A stretch of DNA of 64,000 nt, from contig NC_051142.1 of NCBI RefSeq assembly GCF_014839805.1, positions 14,974,589 to 15,038,588 of the forward strand. Direction: 5' to 3'. Shown piece by piece: positions 47,091-58,677 of the stretch. A program made the translations under genes and the position numbers. This DNA comes from Manduca sexta (taxonomy: Eukaryota > Arthropoda > Insecta > Lepidoptera > Sphingidae). Under the pieces are notes generated by a model. The model did no database searches and was not told the origin of the DNA. It saw nothing but the letters and a program-made list of their open reading frames with translations. The stretch's first letter is position 1. Every line of letters starts with the position of its first letter.

Positions 47091-47934
47091 AACTGCATAC
47101 AGCAGTATTTACAAAAGAAACAGGAGTTGGAAATTGGTAGCTATTTATTAGCCCTTCTGCAATGCTCTGACTGTATGAAACAAAGTTAAGTGCCTCAATG
47201 AAGTCCGAAACTTATTACGATTAATGGAAATTTGATTCACATCGGTTCCAATTACCGCACTTTGTGGGTACAAAGTAACTTAATACACCCTGGTTGCGAA
47301 ATGCAACTGCATTGTATACCAGTTAAAACTCAACTAGTTTCCAAATTTCTCTACATCGATATATATATCGATATTTTTATCATGGTTAATCGATTTAGAA
47401 ATGAAAATATATCGATTCTATTTGTAAGATGTTTGTGGCTAAAGTAACTTATGATGACATTATTACAAAGTTAGCAGTTGTTTCCGTCAGCGAAAAGAAT
47501 TTTTCTCACAATAGAAGACCTGCTGTTCACTTTTTTATGGTAAAAATAAAAAGTTTTTTTCGATGCTCCAATAAACTTTTCATTCCGTATATACATAATA
47601 TAAAATAACGAATTGATAAGAAATACAAAAATATCATATCGCAATATGTCAATATCGTTACACCCAATTCGATATCAATAATTATCGATGTATCAAATCG
47701 AAAGTCCCTATCTCTACAAAAACGCATCGTCATTTCCCATTTATTAATTCGAAAATAAAAAAGAATAGTTTCCAATTGGTCATTTGAAATAACTCAATGA
47801 ACTAGCAATGGGCATCCTCTCCCAGTAAAATTGGAAGCGTCACATAGAGACGTGTTAGGGCGGTGACGGGTCTGTGCCATTTTGTACAAATAACTAAATA
47901 GCAGAGAGTAGTTCAAGACGAATGGATGGATACC
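47091..47934. other. Non-coding; ATCGAT-rich stretch
   Basis: No gene. An 18-nt palindrome ATCGATATATATATCGAT (47355-47372) is followed by TAATCGAT, ATATCGAT and, by 47700, further ATCG-containing words (ATTATCGATG). These resemble DREF/BEAF-type CGATA sites but lie in AT-rich sequence without a promoter. Confidence 0.4.
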
Positions 47935-48182
47935 TGATAGTTACGCATATGTGAGTGTCCGCCTGGGTAGGCACAACCTCAATATCTATTTCTACCGTCA
48001 AGCAGCAGTATGTAGACATTGTTGTGTTCCTACTACTGGACTTAGCTCCGCATGTCTCAGGATGCCGAGCGCAGTTGAATACCAAACTGTAATTCAAGGT
48101 GTTGGATGGCGTTTCTACTGTTCATGGGCGGTCAGGCGAAGGGCACGCTCATCTCAGCATTAAAAGCAATGAAAGCAAAAAA
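47935..48182 (+). repeat. Interspersed repeat C, plus copy
   Basis: CATATGTGAGTGTCCGCCTG, CAAGCAGCAGTATGTAGAC, CATGTCTCAGGATGCCGAGC, AATTCAAGGTGTTGGATGGC and an A-rich end (GAAAGCAAAAAAAG). It lacks the middle block with the ACATTGTAGCCAGT motif. Confidence 0.75.
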
Positions 48183-48374
48183 AGACAGCTACCAATCTTA
48201 AGGGTGGTGGAGAATTAAGCATTGAGAACATAGGAGATATATTGATTCTTATTCAAGCTGACCTACGGTAAACTTACATAACTTCTAAACGAGAACTTCC
48301 ACATCACATTGAATTATCAAACGAGTAGGTAAAGAATATATTGACTGGCACTTACCGAATTATATTTTGTAGTG
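48183..48374. other. Spacer
   Basis: Nothing recognised. Confidence 0.5.
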
Positions 48375-48612
48375 TTTTTGAAAGCGCTCTGAGGTCCTGG
48401 GTCGGGCAAAGTGTAATTTGGATTTTTCTGCTCAGTATCAGCCCGGAATCTGAAATTATCCCCCTATCACACTGGAATTTGTGCCCGATATGGCGATAGG
48501 CTCGCCCCTTATCACATCATGGGACGGAACATACTTGGCGAAAAGTGGGTGCCCTGGTTGCGCCCTCTGCATATCCCTTCGGGGATATATGCGTGATGTG
48601 TGTGTATGTTTT
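48375..48612 (+). repeat. tRNA-derived SINE, family B, plus copy
   Basis: GAGGTCCTGGGTCGGGC (decayed B-box), TTTTTCTGCTCAGTATCAGC, CACATCATGGGACGGAACAT, GGTGCCCTGGTTGCGCC, ending CCCTTCGGGGATATATGCGTG. The A-box part of the head is missing. Confidence 0.75.
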
Positions 48613-49857
48613 TTTGAAATGTATGTATTACGTTTTGACTCGACTCGACTTGACTTCGACTTTTTGGCCCTGACGTTGCACGGAGCCTCCACTGGAGGTA
48701 CTCTGCACGGTAATGTGCGGCGACTGTTAAACCACTAGTGGGCATTTAAACATTTAATGAAGAGAGACCGCTAGCGCCAACCAAATGGAAAAGTCGTGTT
48801 CAGGAATTCACTTTAATTTTTCAATAGTTTCCTAGAAGTCTTAAGGAAGGCTGGTTTGGTAAAATAAAATTAAGACGCCTTTCTTTAACTGTAGATTCAA
48901 TCATGTTTCATTTAAATTTCCCTAAAATATTCAACTTGCAAAATAATTTATATTTATATATATATTATATGTATATAACATGTAAATTGAAGTTTCCTGT
49001 AAGTACCTAAATTTAAGTAGGTATTTTGTATACTAGTATTAAGATATTGCCTTCTTTTATCAAATTATGGTTAAAAAGCTTATTAATGATTCACAATGTG
49101 ATCTATCGTCATATCATTCCCGAATTGCAAACCTCCAACACACGGGTTTTTTTTTTAAATTGAATAGCCATTTAATTTCGTTCCCAGAACCAGGACTGAT
49201 CAATACAATATTAAAATAAAAACAGACATATTTTAGTTATTTAACACCTTATTAGATATTTAAAATCAACCATTACCAGTTTGTAATATTTTTTTATTAT
49301 TACTTCGTGAAGACGTAATAAACGAGCCGTTTTTAGCAAGACTCAATATAAAAGTTCAGTTCAATACAAAATATCGAATTGATCGCAAGATATAAATACC
49401 CACCGGAAGATTTAATATAAGCGTGAAATTAAAACGCCTGGAGCTTAGGAAATGCACGGATGAATAGACTAAAAAGAGTATTTCTCGCAATAGTTCATCT
49501 ACTAAGAGTTGACCTACTTCACTTCTTTCAAGAAACCGTGTATATAAATAAAATGCATCGTTAATTTCCTTTTTCTCATTAATGGCAACGAGTGTTAAAG
49601 TAGAACTTCAAAAGGAGATTACTATCGGAATAATCGTTTAGTGGTAAATGACAGGAGAGTCTATCTGGGTGGTATTCTTGGCCGCAGCTTCGGCTATTTC
49701 TTCGGTGTGTTAGCTGCTGTTTCGGTTTGAAGAATATTAGTATTAGTATTAGGAAGGGTAGTTTCTTCCTTTCACTTATTAATGTCATTAGCGACTAAGT
49801 AGAACTTTCTAAACAGTTTTAACACAAATTTATTTGCGATTTCGATTATATATATTA
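48613..49857. other. Non-coding, nothing recognised
   Basis: Includes a CGACTCGACTTGACTTCGAC scrap (about 48641). No gene seen. Confidence 0.5.
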
Positions 49858-49931
49858 AATAATAACAGCCCTGTATTATATGCTGTCTTACTGCTGGGCA
49901 CGGGCCTCCTCTACTACTGAAAGGGATTATA
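49858..49931 (-). repeat. SINE family A, tail fragment
   Basis: Only the 3' end of the family: AACAGCCCTGTATTATATGC, CTGCTGGGCACGGGCC, CTACTACTGAAAGGGATTA. Severely 5'-truncated. Confidence 0.8.
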
Positions 49932-50024
49932 TACTCACTCTTAATTGCGGCTTAATCTCATTAATTATTAGTTAAATTAAAATATAATAATTATTTATTG
50001 AGATTATGGTTATTCTATACGCTA

Positions 50025-50245
50025 GTGGGAGGATATATTCTGTATCCGCCCGGATAGCGACCACCATGCAATGTGTTAAGACGCGCAATAGTGGCCAACG
50101 TAAGTATGTCGCGTTCCTGGATCAGCCTGTGTATATCCCGATCAATCATGCCGGCATAATTGTGTCGACTGTAAGGGGTAATCATCTGTCATCAGTCAAC
50201 ATTCTAACTGGAACCCATTCCACTAATCAAGTCCAGTGGGATCAT
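50025..50245 (+). repeat. Interspersed repeat D, plus copy
   Basis: GGATATATTCTGTATCCGCC, GTGTTAAGACGCGC, CCTGTGTATATCCCGATC, ATGCCGGCATAATTGTGTCG, GGGTAATCATCTGTC, AGTGGGATCATTTTACC. The 85-codon open frame over it is a by-product of the repeat. Confidence 0.72.
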
Positions 50246-50727
50246 TTTACCATTCCAGTATAAATAAAAACGTCTCTATAGTCTATACACATGTGAAACA
50301 CATTTCTTTCAATTCAATTTTCAACATTACTATTCAGATACGGGATAACAAGCAAATTAACATAAAACGTTCTTCGCCCTCTTCTATAACGCAACTAAGT
50401 TTTTTATCTAACTTCAGATATAGCGGTTTTACGATATCATTGCACGCATTATTCTCATTTAAAGAAGGAGAACATATAATAAAACCGTAAAAACAACTTT
50501 GTTAAGCAAAAATAGGTCATTCAACCGACCCGGCACGTAGTACTTGTCATTTCTGTGTTGCGCACGATATTTCTAAAAGTAGCCTGGGTTTTCGACATGG
50601 GTTTTTGTTAAAAACGATGTAATGTGTAATCACTGAACAGAAATATATTATTAAGGCATCTCACAAACACTGTCCATTTATTATACTTGATACAAATAGA
50701 AATTGTGTCCACTGTATTTTCAAACTT
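50246..50727. other. Non-coding, nothing recognised
   Basis: No gene or repeat assigned. Confidence 0.5.
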
Positions 50728-51019
50728 TTTTTTTATTGCTTTGAATGACGAGACGAGCTTGCCATTCGCCTGATGGTAAGCGATACGACCGCTCAAGAAT
50801 AGTAGAAACACCATCCAACATCTTCAATTATAAAGTATTCCACTGCGCTCGCCATCCTGAAACATGAGATGTTAAGTCTTATTACGGCCAGTAGTTATAC
50901 TGGCTACAATGTCCTTCAAACCGGAACACAATAGTGACTACATACTGCTGCTTGTCAGCAAATATAGACATTGCGGTGATACCTACCCAGGCGGACTCTC
51001 ACATATGAGAGACCTACCA
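50728..51019 (-). repeat. Interspersed repeat C, A-tailed
   Basis: T-run, GACGAGACGAGCTTGCCATT, TGGTAAGCGATACGACCGC, CATCCTGAAACATGAGATG, GGCTACAATGTCC, GCGGACTCTCACATATGAG. The best preserved minus copy apart from a deletion in the AAAGTATTG block. Confidence 0.82.
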
Positions 51020-51474
51020 GTATTTGTTCAAATAACTGCAAAATAATCAACGGTTATCATATTAAAGCTTTTTTCTACGATCAATTATTACGAACCAATT
51101 TCTTTTTAGACACCGTAATCCAGTAAATATAATCAAGGTTATATTTTAGGGAATTTTAAACGCCCTAGCGGAAAATTAAGAGGAATCTAAAAATGAGGAC
51201 TCTCAGGACGCTGCGGACGTCCGTAAAGTGGGTTTTACGACGAAATGAGAGATGGGCGGGCCGTGTGTCCTGACCAGAAGTTTTATTGCGAGACGTGGCT
51301 ACCGGGCCGGTTTTATTCCTCTTGTAATTGATGGCACATTTTTGAATGGTTTATAGTCATGCCTTAGGTATGGGTTTGCTACTGAACTGCCTGATGCTTG
51401 ATTAGCTGGTGGACACCCGATGTAATGCCTGACTGAATAACATTTTTACACTAGATAGCATTTTACACAGTACA
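51020..51474. other. Non-coding; GC-rich patch 51205-51320
   Basis: The patch contains GGACGCTGCGGACGTCCG and GGGCGGGCCGTGTG. No exon seen. Confidence 0.4.
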
Positions 51475-51592
51475 GCAAATTGACTCCGCACCCCATGTTA
51501 AGTGTAATGAATAGAATTACAATTATGAGAGATGATTATCCTCGCTAGTTGGTATAATTATGCCGGCCCGTTCGCATTGGATTTGTAATAAC
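51475..51592 (-). repeat. Interspersed repeat D, diverged
   Basis: TTGACTCCGCACCCCATG, ATGAGAGATGATTATCC, GGTATAATTATGCCGGCCCG. Short and old. Confidence 0.55.
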
Positions 51593-52929
51593 GACTTTCT
51601 TTGAGTCGAGATATTGAATCAGAAAGAGCATCTATATCTAATGGAAGGTGATATTATTTGGGTGATCGTAGCTGGTACAAAATTAATCTGATATCTTTCC
51701 ATCAGCTTTAAAATATTTAGCTCATATCACTTAATGTTTTCTTCTTTACTATATCAAGATATAGCACGCATAGCTGCTATTAGAGACTTTCCCACCCTCA
51801 CACCCACCACTACAACTCCTGTAAGCCAAGATCAGCAGTAGCACGCATTTTATAACACCGAGCAGTGAAGCTCGGCGAGCTAGCTGCTACTAGAAAACAG
51901 AAGTCTAACACCAAGTTCAAGCACCAGAAAAGTCCAAATACAAAAAGTTGGTACGGAACGCGGATCCATTCGTCTACCCGCCCTCTAGCCACACACTGAG
52001 CCAGTGCTCAACAAAAAACGACCAGTGGTGAGTCATTAGGAAGTTTTTCTTAGCACGGTTTGCAGCGACAATGACGGATTGCTTGGTTTCCGCTTGGACG
52101 GGGTCTGGGTTGCTTGGTAATAAACGAAATTTACAGGAATTTCATGGAGGATTTTTGTATCATACATTTATTTTCTAAGTAAGTTTAGAATTAACTTAAG
52201 CATTCCTCATGCAATTTTAAATTGTTTCATTGAATTAATTATTAGTTTTAGATTGGTATATTTTTAAAGTTATTACTCTATGAAGTAGTAAAATTATTTG
52301 AGCTACATATTTTTTAAATATTCTTGATAATAATTTTAAAATGGATATCATTGATATCATGTATATTTCCTCGATTTTATGCTTTCCACTCATATTTGTT
52401 CAAAGTGATACAAATAATTCTGAGAAACTATCGGGATGGAAAATCAGAATAGTTGAAGATATGCTAAATTCATTTTAAATTTCAGATTTTTTTTCGTTAC
52501 ATTGCAACACTAGACTAGTGTTAGTAAAGTACTTTCTTTTTATTGGAGTTAGGTGTTCCCGGCGGTCTATTGTGAGTCCATAATACGCTTGCCCCAATAA
52601 TCTCAGATGAGTTGCTTTTGTTTTGATCTTGTTTTCAGACTAACAGGTGTGATTTAGTATAGCTTCGTTGATAATTGTGATAACAAGAAAATGTGGTGCA
52701 ATAGCTACTTCTAGAATTGTTTTCTATCTCGCTCCTACATAACTATGTCTGTGGTCTTTGGATACTGGACACTTGGGGAGGTGATCCGTCCTATTTATAT
52801 CTGGCACCAGGTAGCGGTTAGATACTTGTTTTATATTTATCAATATTATAGCTAGTGTTAGGATAAATATATTTTTATGAGGGTATTAGTGAGACGTTCT
52901 GCTATAAAGCGCTGAGCGTTTGACAGACC
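51593..52929. other. Non-coding, no supported gene
   Basis: Contains a 60-codon minus frame at 51810-51992 whose product has a hydrophobic stretch (LFVFGLFWCLNLVLDFCFLV). I recognise no family and see no matching exons, so I do not call it. Confidence 0.4.
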
Positions 52930-52937
52930 AAGCCAGT

Positions 52938-52978
52938 CATAGTCGCCAGTCGTAGTCGCCAGTCGCCAGTCGCCAGTT
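52938..52978 (+). repeat. AGTCGCC minisatellite
   Basis: Seven-base units (AGTCGCC) repeat about four to five times, with AGTCATAGTCGCC/AGTCGTAGTCGCC variants at the left side. Confidence 0.75.
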
Positions 52979-53559
52979 AGCAGCGAGCAAATGTTCATTG
53001 AAATTCGTACCGTCATTTGATTTGTGTAGTATTTAGTGACAGTATATCTATAAGTGATATTTCTTTTTATTTTAATAAAAATTGCTTCAGTTCCTAAACA
53101 CTAGTATATCAGCTTGATGTATGATGAAACTTGACATATTGCCTTAAAATGATAAGCGCAGTGCTTTGTAATTCGAAGCTATATTGATACTGATTATGGG
53201 TATTCGAGATGTTAATAGGGATGTTGTTAAGGACGGGTTTGCATGTTTGATGACGGAGTGTGATATCGTTGTGTGGACATTAGTTAGTAGTAATATGGTC
53301 CACTAATTCAGTCGAAAGGCCATTTCTTAAGGATAGAGGCTTCTCTAGTGCTTACTAGGGCTCTGCGCCAATGAAAATAAGAAACTATATGTAGAAATAC
53401 TCGAACAATACTGAGAAATATTTACTTTTGTTTAAAATGCGACAAATCTTAATTCAAATAGAATACATATTTTTTTTTTAATTTCACCAAAGAGGCTGTG
53501 TCACCAACAGATATCGTGACTGAGTCTATCAAGTAGAGACTTTGTATATCTAGATAACA
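52979..53559. other. Non-coding, nothing recognised
   Basis: No gene seen. Confidence 0.5.
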
Positions 53560-53690
53560 CAAATGTGCATATCACGCCTTTATCCCTAGGAAGTAAGCAG
53601 AGATGCACCTAGGGTACCTACTTTTCTCCATGTGTGTTCGGTTCCAAGATGTGAAAAGAACCGAGTCTCTTACAGTAACCACCATATATG
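53560..53690 (-). repeat. SINE family B, 3' fragment
   Basis: CATATCACGCCTTTATCCCT, GCACCTAGGGTACCTACTTT and TTCCAAGATGTGAAA match the distal part of family B. Confidence 0.6.
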
Positions 53691-54994
53691 CAACTCTACG
53701 TACTTCCTTTTTCACATCTAGCTACAATATCTAATAAACCTCGAAAGAATACAGAAGTCCATTATCATATACCTACTACGTATGATATAACCAAATATTT
53801 TTCATCGAAAAAGTCCACTCTACAATTTGCCGACGTCAAAATAAATAAACAACAAAGATACGCATCAGAAACTATTTAATGTTGAAACTCGTTTCTTTGC
53901 CTAATAACGCGGAAACCTTATAATGGAGATGTCAGCGTCAATTCCACAACGATTGACCGTCGTTGGCGTTCTGAGTGAGTCACGCTTCCAGTGCCAGCTC
54001 ACTTGTAGGAAGCGATTGTATTATATAATATTAAAGTTGACATGTGGCGAAAGTTGAAATTTCCTGAAAGGAACCCGACACATTTACATGTGTCGGGTCG
54101 GGGGTAAAAATGTTATACATTACTCATTATCACTGTAGGTACTAATATGTATGAATGCGATCAAATCCTAATGATAATTAGATTCTCCCTGCCCCAAAAT
54201 CTCTAAATAACGATCTATACCGCCACCTAAACGACGCCAATGCAATCTATTTAAAAAGTAGATTAAAAATAATAATTATATCCTACGAAAACAAATTTCT
54301 GTTATTATGTGCCAAATTTCATTGGAATCCAATCCATGGTGGTTAACATTGCAATTTGTGAAATAAGATTGATGAGTGAGATAAGATTTAAGCGTTAGAA
54401 GGTACAATAAACTGTATTTTTTTAATCGAAAATAAAGTTACCGCTTCGGCTCATGATTTATGAAATGATGCTACTCGGATACAGATTTTAAGGTGTTTTA
54501 ATTTTAAATCAGGTTTAAGCCTATCTCCGATTATTTTATAGGTGGAAGCTTGTAATTAGCAAACTAAGTTTTTTTTTTTTATATTTATTAGATATATTAT
54601 TAGTCTGTAAGCCTTCCGACAAGTAATTGAATAAATAAATAATCAATTTCTAATAATTTCCTCCCCAACTTCAAATGGAGATTAAGACGCTGCGATAATA
54701 TATCTATACTTACGTAGCTCGACAACCTTATAACTAAAAATCTTAATAGAGTGTAGCTTATTTCAGCCTGTGGATCGCGACCCTAGTTAGAAGAGTCGAC
54801 GGTATCGGCAAAGTATTAGCAAATAGTAACAATACTTGTTTCTTTTTAAATTATTTTCACATTTTCTTGCTGAAATGGTTTTTCTTATATTATTTATTTT
54901 ATTCCATGTTTACTTTCAAGGTAATTATTTTAGCATGTTTATATATGAAATGATATTAAAATATATGTGGGTCAAAGAGGAATATTGTTTGCTA
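53691..54994. other. Non-coding; one strong short hairpin
   Basis: The stem ACCCGACACAT / ATGTGTCGGGT with a TTAC loop (54073-54098) is perfect over 11 bp and GC-rich in an AT-rich setting. Otherwise nothing was recognised. Confidence 0.5.
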
Positions 54995-55545
54995 TCTATA
55001 CTAATATTATAGAGGAAATATTTGTGAGTTTGTTTAAAGCATTGACGTATATTCTATAGACTCGAACGTCCATATATAAGCTATTTGTTCAAAATCTGAA
55101 CTAAAATGTCGACCAAAGCGTCACTCGCGTTGTAACCTATTTACTCACTTGTACAACAAATAATTTTACTTATTTGAATAATATTTTTTATTCACATCCA
55201 GGTTTGCACTTAGACTCGCGTTTTTGATATTATGAGCGCCACTCCGTACACAACCAAAAGCTTTAATATTGACACCACTCTAAAATCAGTTTGAATGAAT
55301 TACAGTTCAATTCAGTTGAACACAATGAATATTCGGAACGCCAAATCTAGTACGTAGTACATATATATCAATGGTTTGTAGAGGCTGATATTTGGAAGTA
55401 CTAAACGATTTTTAAAATTCTTTCACTAACAGTCAGCTACATTACTTTTAAGTCCTATAGGATACTTTATCCCGGGAATACAGGAAGTGGGGTTTTAATT
55501 GCGGAAAAATATTTTCACGCGGGTGGAATCCCAGGCAAAAGCTAT
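54995..55545 (+). mobile_element. Helitron-like element, longer copy
   Basis: Begins after an A with TCTATACTAATATTATAGAG, the 5' end expected for lepidopteran Helitron-like repeats. It ends with TCACGCGGGTGGAATCCC, GGCAAAAGCTAT, a mutated hairpin and CTRR. Inside the right part are TTTAAAATTCTTTCAC and GGATACTTTATCCCGGGAAT, usual body words. The 3' end no longer fits CTRR exactly (CTAT). The middle (about 55090-55380) is longer than in the other two copies and contains TACGTAGTACATATATATCA; it may be a second insertion. Confidence 0.55.
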
Positions 55546-56244
55546 TTTGTTTATATTATAAAATAGTTTGTCACTCGGATATTTTAAGGCATCACGGCGT
55601 TGCCTTGTTGCACGATGCAAATTATTATAACAACTTGTTATGTTGTCATATACATCATACTATGTTGTCATATAATTATTACTTGGAAGATGCTTAATTT
55701 ATCAGTTGATTAGTTAACTGTTTCTTTTTAATAATTAATGATGGGACAAATAAACCTGATGTGCAGCGGCCAGCGGCACTCACACTTTTAGTCAAAAACG
55801 TTGTTGGGCCGGTAGAAAAAACCCACCCGCATACAAAAGACCTGTCATCAAGTAAAGATATTCATCCAGACTATGTCTTCTACCTTTGCCTAGACTTAAA
55901 AGAAAACCAACATAGATTCGAACCACTTCACGTATAACAATCCCCATCAACTACACGGGCTTATAAATTTTGTATTAGCCACGCGGATTGATGCGCGGCG
56001 GCGCGCGGCGCGTGACTGCGCAAATTCAACACATTACCCGCGTCATTAGGGTACTTGCGAGCGTTTTTGAAGAGGTTTGGATTCGCTATTGGCTTTTTCT
56101 AAGGTTTTATGCAAGTAAGTGACGAGTCGGAAGTCAGAATGATTCTAACAAACTCGCTTGTTGTTACAGCAGATGTTAAAGCTGGATTGGTTTTGAATAC
56201 CGTTTATAAATGTTTCTAAGATGCGTTGATTCCCGAAATTTATG
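55546..56244. other. Non-coding; CpG cluster 55980-56035
   Basis: GCGCGGCGGCGCGCGGCGCG (about 55994-56013) and ACCCGCGTC stand out in AT-rich sequence. No exon or start site is seen beside it. Confidence 0.4.
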
Positions 56245-56475
56245 GTATTTTTTTTTTAATACGAACACAGAAAATTGACCCCACTGCACCTGATGGTGAG
56301 TGGAGTGGATCTGATAGAATTTCGTATAACGAGAGAGGATTACTCTTCGGCAGTCGACACTATTATGCCGGCCTGTTAGAACCGGATATACACAGGCTGA
56401 TCCTAGAACACGACACATCTACGTGAGCCTCTGTAGCGGGTTTTAACATATTGAGTACGATGGTCGCCATCGAAT
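56245..56475 (-). repeat. Interspersed repeat D, longest copy
   Basis: T-run, TGACCCCACTGCACCTGATG, GTGAGTGGAGTGGATC, ATTATGCCGGCCTGTTAG, CACAGGCTGATCC, CGGGTTTTAACATATTGAG, GGTCGCCATC. The inverse of the full 50025 copy. Overlapping open frames on both strands are repeat artefacts. Confidence 0.8.
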
Positions 56476-57222
56476 GGATATAAAGTATATGCCACCACTA
56501 GCAAAGATATGTTTATTCTTATCAATTTGTAACAAAATCCGTAATTTTTTGCAGTATTTGCTGTGCTTGCAATTATTTGCAGTATATACACAATGTCATA
56601 GAAATAAAAATTCATTTTCCATCATTTTTATTTTTTCACATGTGAAACCGGCTCAATTTTAAACAATACGAAGACACCCCAAGTCTTTATTTACCCTAAG
56701 CTATGTACACACGGTTGTTAAAATCTCAGCGCTGCCGAGGGATTCACAAACAATTAATAGTCCCCCAAGCCGGATGTCTCGCGGCGCCAGTTTTTCAAAC
56801 CGTAAGTGTTTCTTGGAAAGTTCTTGAAGGGAGTTCGGCGTTCTTACTTCCTCACTAGAAATGTGGAAATATTTTTGTTAAATCTTCCGAGCGTACTTGA
56901 GTGTTTCGAGTAGGTTGGTTAGATAAGAGTACTAACTCGGAAAAAGATATCGTCGAGGCATCATACAGTACTGTAAGTTTTTGAAATGAGTGTTTAGTTT
57001 AGTGAGAGGCTAATCTTGAAGCCATTTTATACATATATTTTATTATAACAGTAATTCAGTAAAAAGCAAGGAGCATAAACCCAGTAAAAAGCAATTAAAT
57101 CATGTCGTGTGCATGTCGTACACTGCTTATTATTACTAAGTATAACATAAAATCTAGAAAGTTCTAAACAATATTTTTACTATTTAGTAGATTTCTTTAC
57201 GTATATGTTTCTTGTCATAGTA
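56476..57222. other. Non-coding, nothing recognised
   Basis: Spacer before the copia insertion. No gene seen. Confidence 0.5.
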
Positions 57223-57227
57223 TCATC

Positions 57228-57403
57228 TGTTGTAAATATGGTATATGTTCTTAGTAATTAAATAAAGTTAGTAAAAAGATGTTATTGACATGAGTGTTTA
57301 TTTCGGACTAAAGAGAAGTAACTATGGCAAACAAAATACAATTAGTTCTAAAAATAGAACATATAAAAATAATAAGTCACGACGAAGGTTACAATCTCCA
57401 ACA
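57228..57403 (-). repeat. Copia 3' LTR
   Basis: 176 bp with TG..CA ends (TGTTGTAAATATGG to AATCTCCAACA on the plus strand; TGTTGGAGATTG to ACAACA on the minus). It is almost identical to the other LTR, differing by a length change in an A-run and another in AAAAATAATAA, which points to a fairly recent insertion. On the minus strand it has AATAAACACTC, a plausible poly(A) signal. Confidence 0.97.
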
Positions 57404-57450
57404 GCCGCCCTTAATCGCAGTTGTGACAGAAAACAAAACAAATAAAATAA

Positions 57451-57954
57451 TTAAGTTTCTAAACCTAAGTTAACTACACATCGTTTGTGTGCTAGAGGTC
57501 CGAGGGCTTTCGTTAGTACATCAGCAGGCATATCGTTACTTTTTATATTCTAACTTAACAATATTATTAGATACCTTTTCCTAATAAAGTGAAACCTAGT
57601 ATCTATATGCTTCGTCCTGCTGTGGTGTACAGGATTTCGAACAAGATTAATGGCACTTTGGCTGTCAGAAGCTAAGTTAACTGAACAAAGTATACCTGTT
57701 ATCTCGTATATAAACCGACGTAAGTAACACGCTTCCTTCGTGGCAGACGCTAATGCCATATATTCTGACTCGGCCGAACTTAACGCAACAGTAGGTTGCT
57801 TCTTGGATTCCCATGATACTGGACCTCCACTTAACTTGTAAACATAACCGGTGTATGACCTTCTGTCGATTGGACAGTTTGCCCAGTCTGAGTCACAAAA
57901 ACCCTTTAAATGGTTCTTCATTCTTATGACTTGACCATCCGTTCTTCTTGCCAT
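57451..57954 (-). pseudogene. Copia RNase H and pol C-terminus
   Basis: Minus-strand frame starting within pol. RNase H landmarks, numbered from the Met at 57954: CDSDWAN at 20-26 (catalytic Asp), SSAESEYMALA at 59-69 (catalytic Glu), ASDSQSAI at 95-102 (Asp) and KHIDTRFHF at 115-123. A single in-frame TAG (57550-57552) interrupts the frame. The same frame then continues through NDMPADVLTKALGPL to a natural-looking stop at 57451-57453, matching the usual ADILTK-type end of copia Pol. RNase H removes the RNA strand during reverse transcription. Because of the internal stop and the upstream deletions it would not make an active polyprotein. Confidence 0.93.
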
Positions 57955-58222
57955 ATTATTTTAAACTAATGGAGTATCCACGGTCTTACACTCCTTCATA
58001 TTAAACTTTTCTAATATAGAAAGAATATAATTCAGAGATCTTTTAATTTAAAATATCTCGACAAATCTTCTCAAAAATTCAAATTCTTGACAGTGTCAAA
58101 TGTCAAATTAGATTTAAAGAAGACTATTATGTCATCAACAAAATTCCCAATATCATAAGTTCTTTACCATAGAGTTTGGTAGTTTAATTTTGTAAATCCA
58201 TTTACATGGCATAACCTTTTTT
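57955..58222 (-). pseudogene. Copia reverse transcriptase remnant (core deleted)
   Basis: Short pieces of RT in different frames. PCKWIYKIK at about 58210-58184 is the start of the RT domain. NFVDDIIVFF around 58143-58112 is the YVDD catalytic box with Phe for Tyr. YILSILEKFNMKECK and VDTPL (about 58035-57967) are the segment that closes RT before RNase H. The stretch between the first and second piece, normally well over 100 residues with most catalytic motifs, is missing, and part of the stretch after VDD is too. The same junctions occur in the copy at 63076-64000. Confidence 0.88.
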
Positions 58223-58511
58223 TAGGCTTATCTACTAAATTCCATGTATGGAGTTTCATTAAAGAACTATACTCACCAGCCATATTATGGTGCCACTTAT
58301 CAGCATCATCGGCATGAGTAGCTTCGTAATATGTCGTAGGTTCATTAGAATCTACCATTGACGTATTGTAAGCTTTATAAAAATTTGTTGCTTTTCTATC
58401 TCTGGAAGGGTATCTGCGCTCAGGGTGCGATTCCTGTTCCAAATTCGCTGTCACTTCTTCCACACTAGGCAGCCTTAAGTCAATGAGAGACTCTCGCTGT
58501 TCCAGAGTCAC
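58164..58511 (-). pseudogene. Copia linker between integrase and RT
   Basis: A 115-codon frame. YPSRDR (about residues 34-39) is the usual R-x-R/K box after the integrase. The block EYSSLMKLHTWNLVDKPKKR (about 80-99) matches the EM-SL--N-TW-LV--P segment that precedes RT in copia polyproteins. After it the frame shifts away from the RT start. Confidence 0.85.
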
Positions 58512-58677
58512 TGACTCTTTTGCACTTTCTAGATTTACTGGTAAAGTTGCTTCAGCCGCCGGGCTGATATTCTCATCACAGTCATAGAATTGACAGTCAT
58601 GATCAAACTCAGAATCAATCTCTTTTGCTCATCAAATAACAATATAGATTCTGACTGTGCGACAGATTGCTTCTGCT

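Noticed and set aside
46825..47098. Minus-strand proline- and histidine-rich genes
   Set aside because: They are the reverse shadow of the plus-strand LINE C-terminus, which matches a known protein tail.
51810..51992. Membrane peptide gene
   Set aside because: A hydrophobic stretch alone in a 60-codon frame is weak evidence; no family match and no exons.
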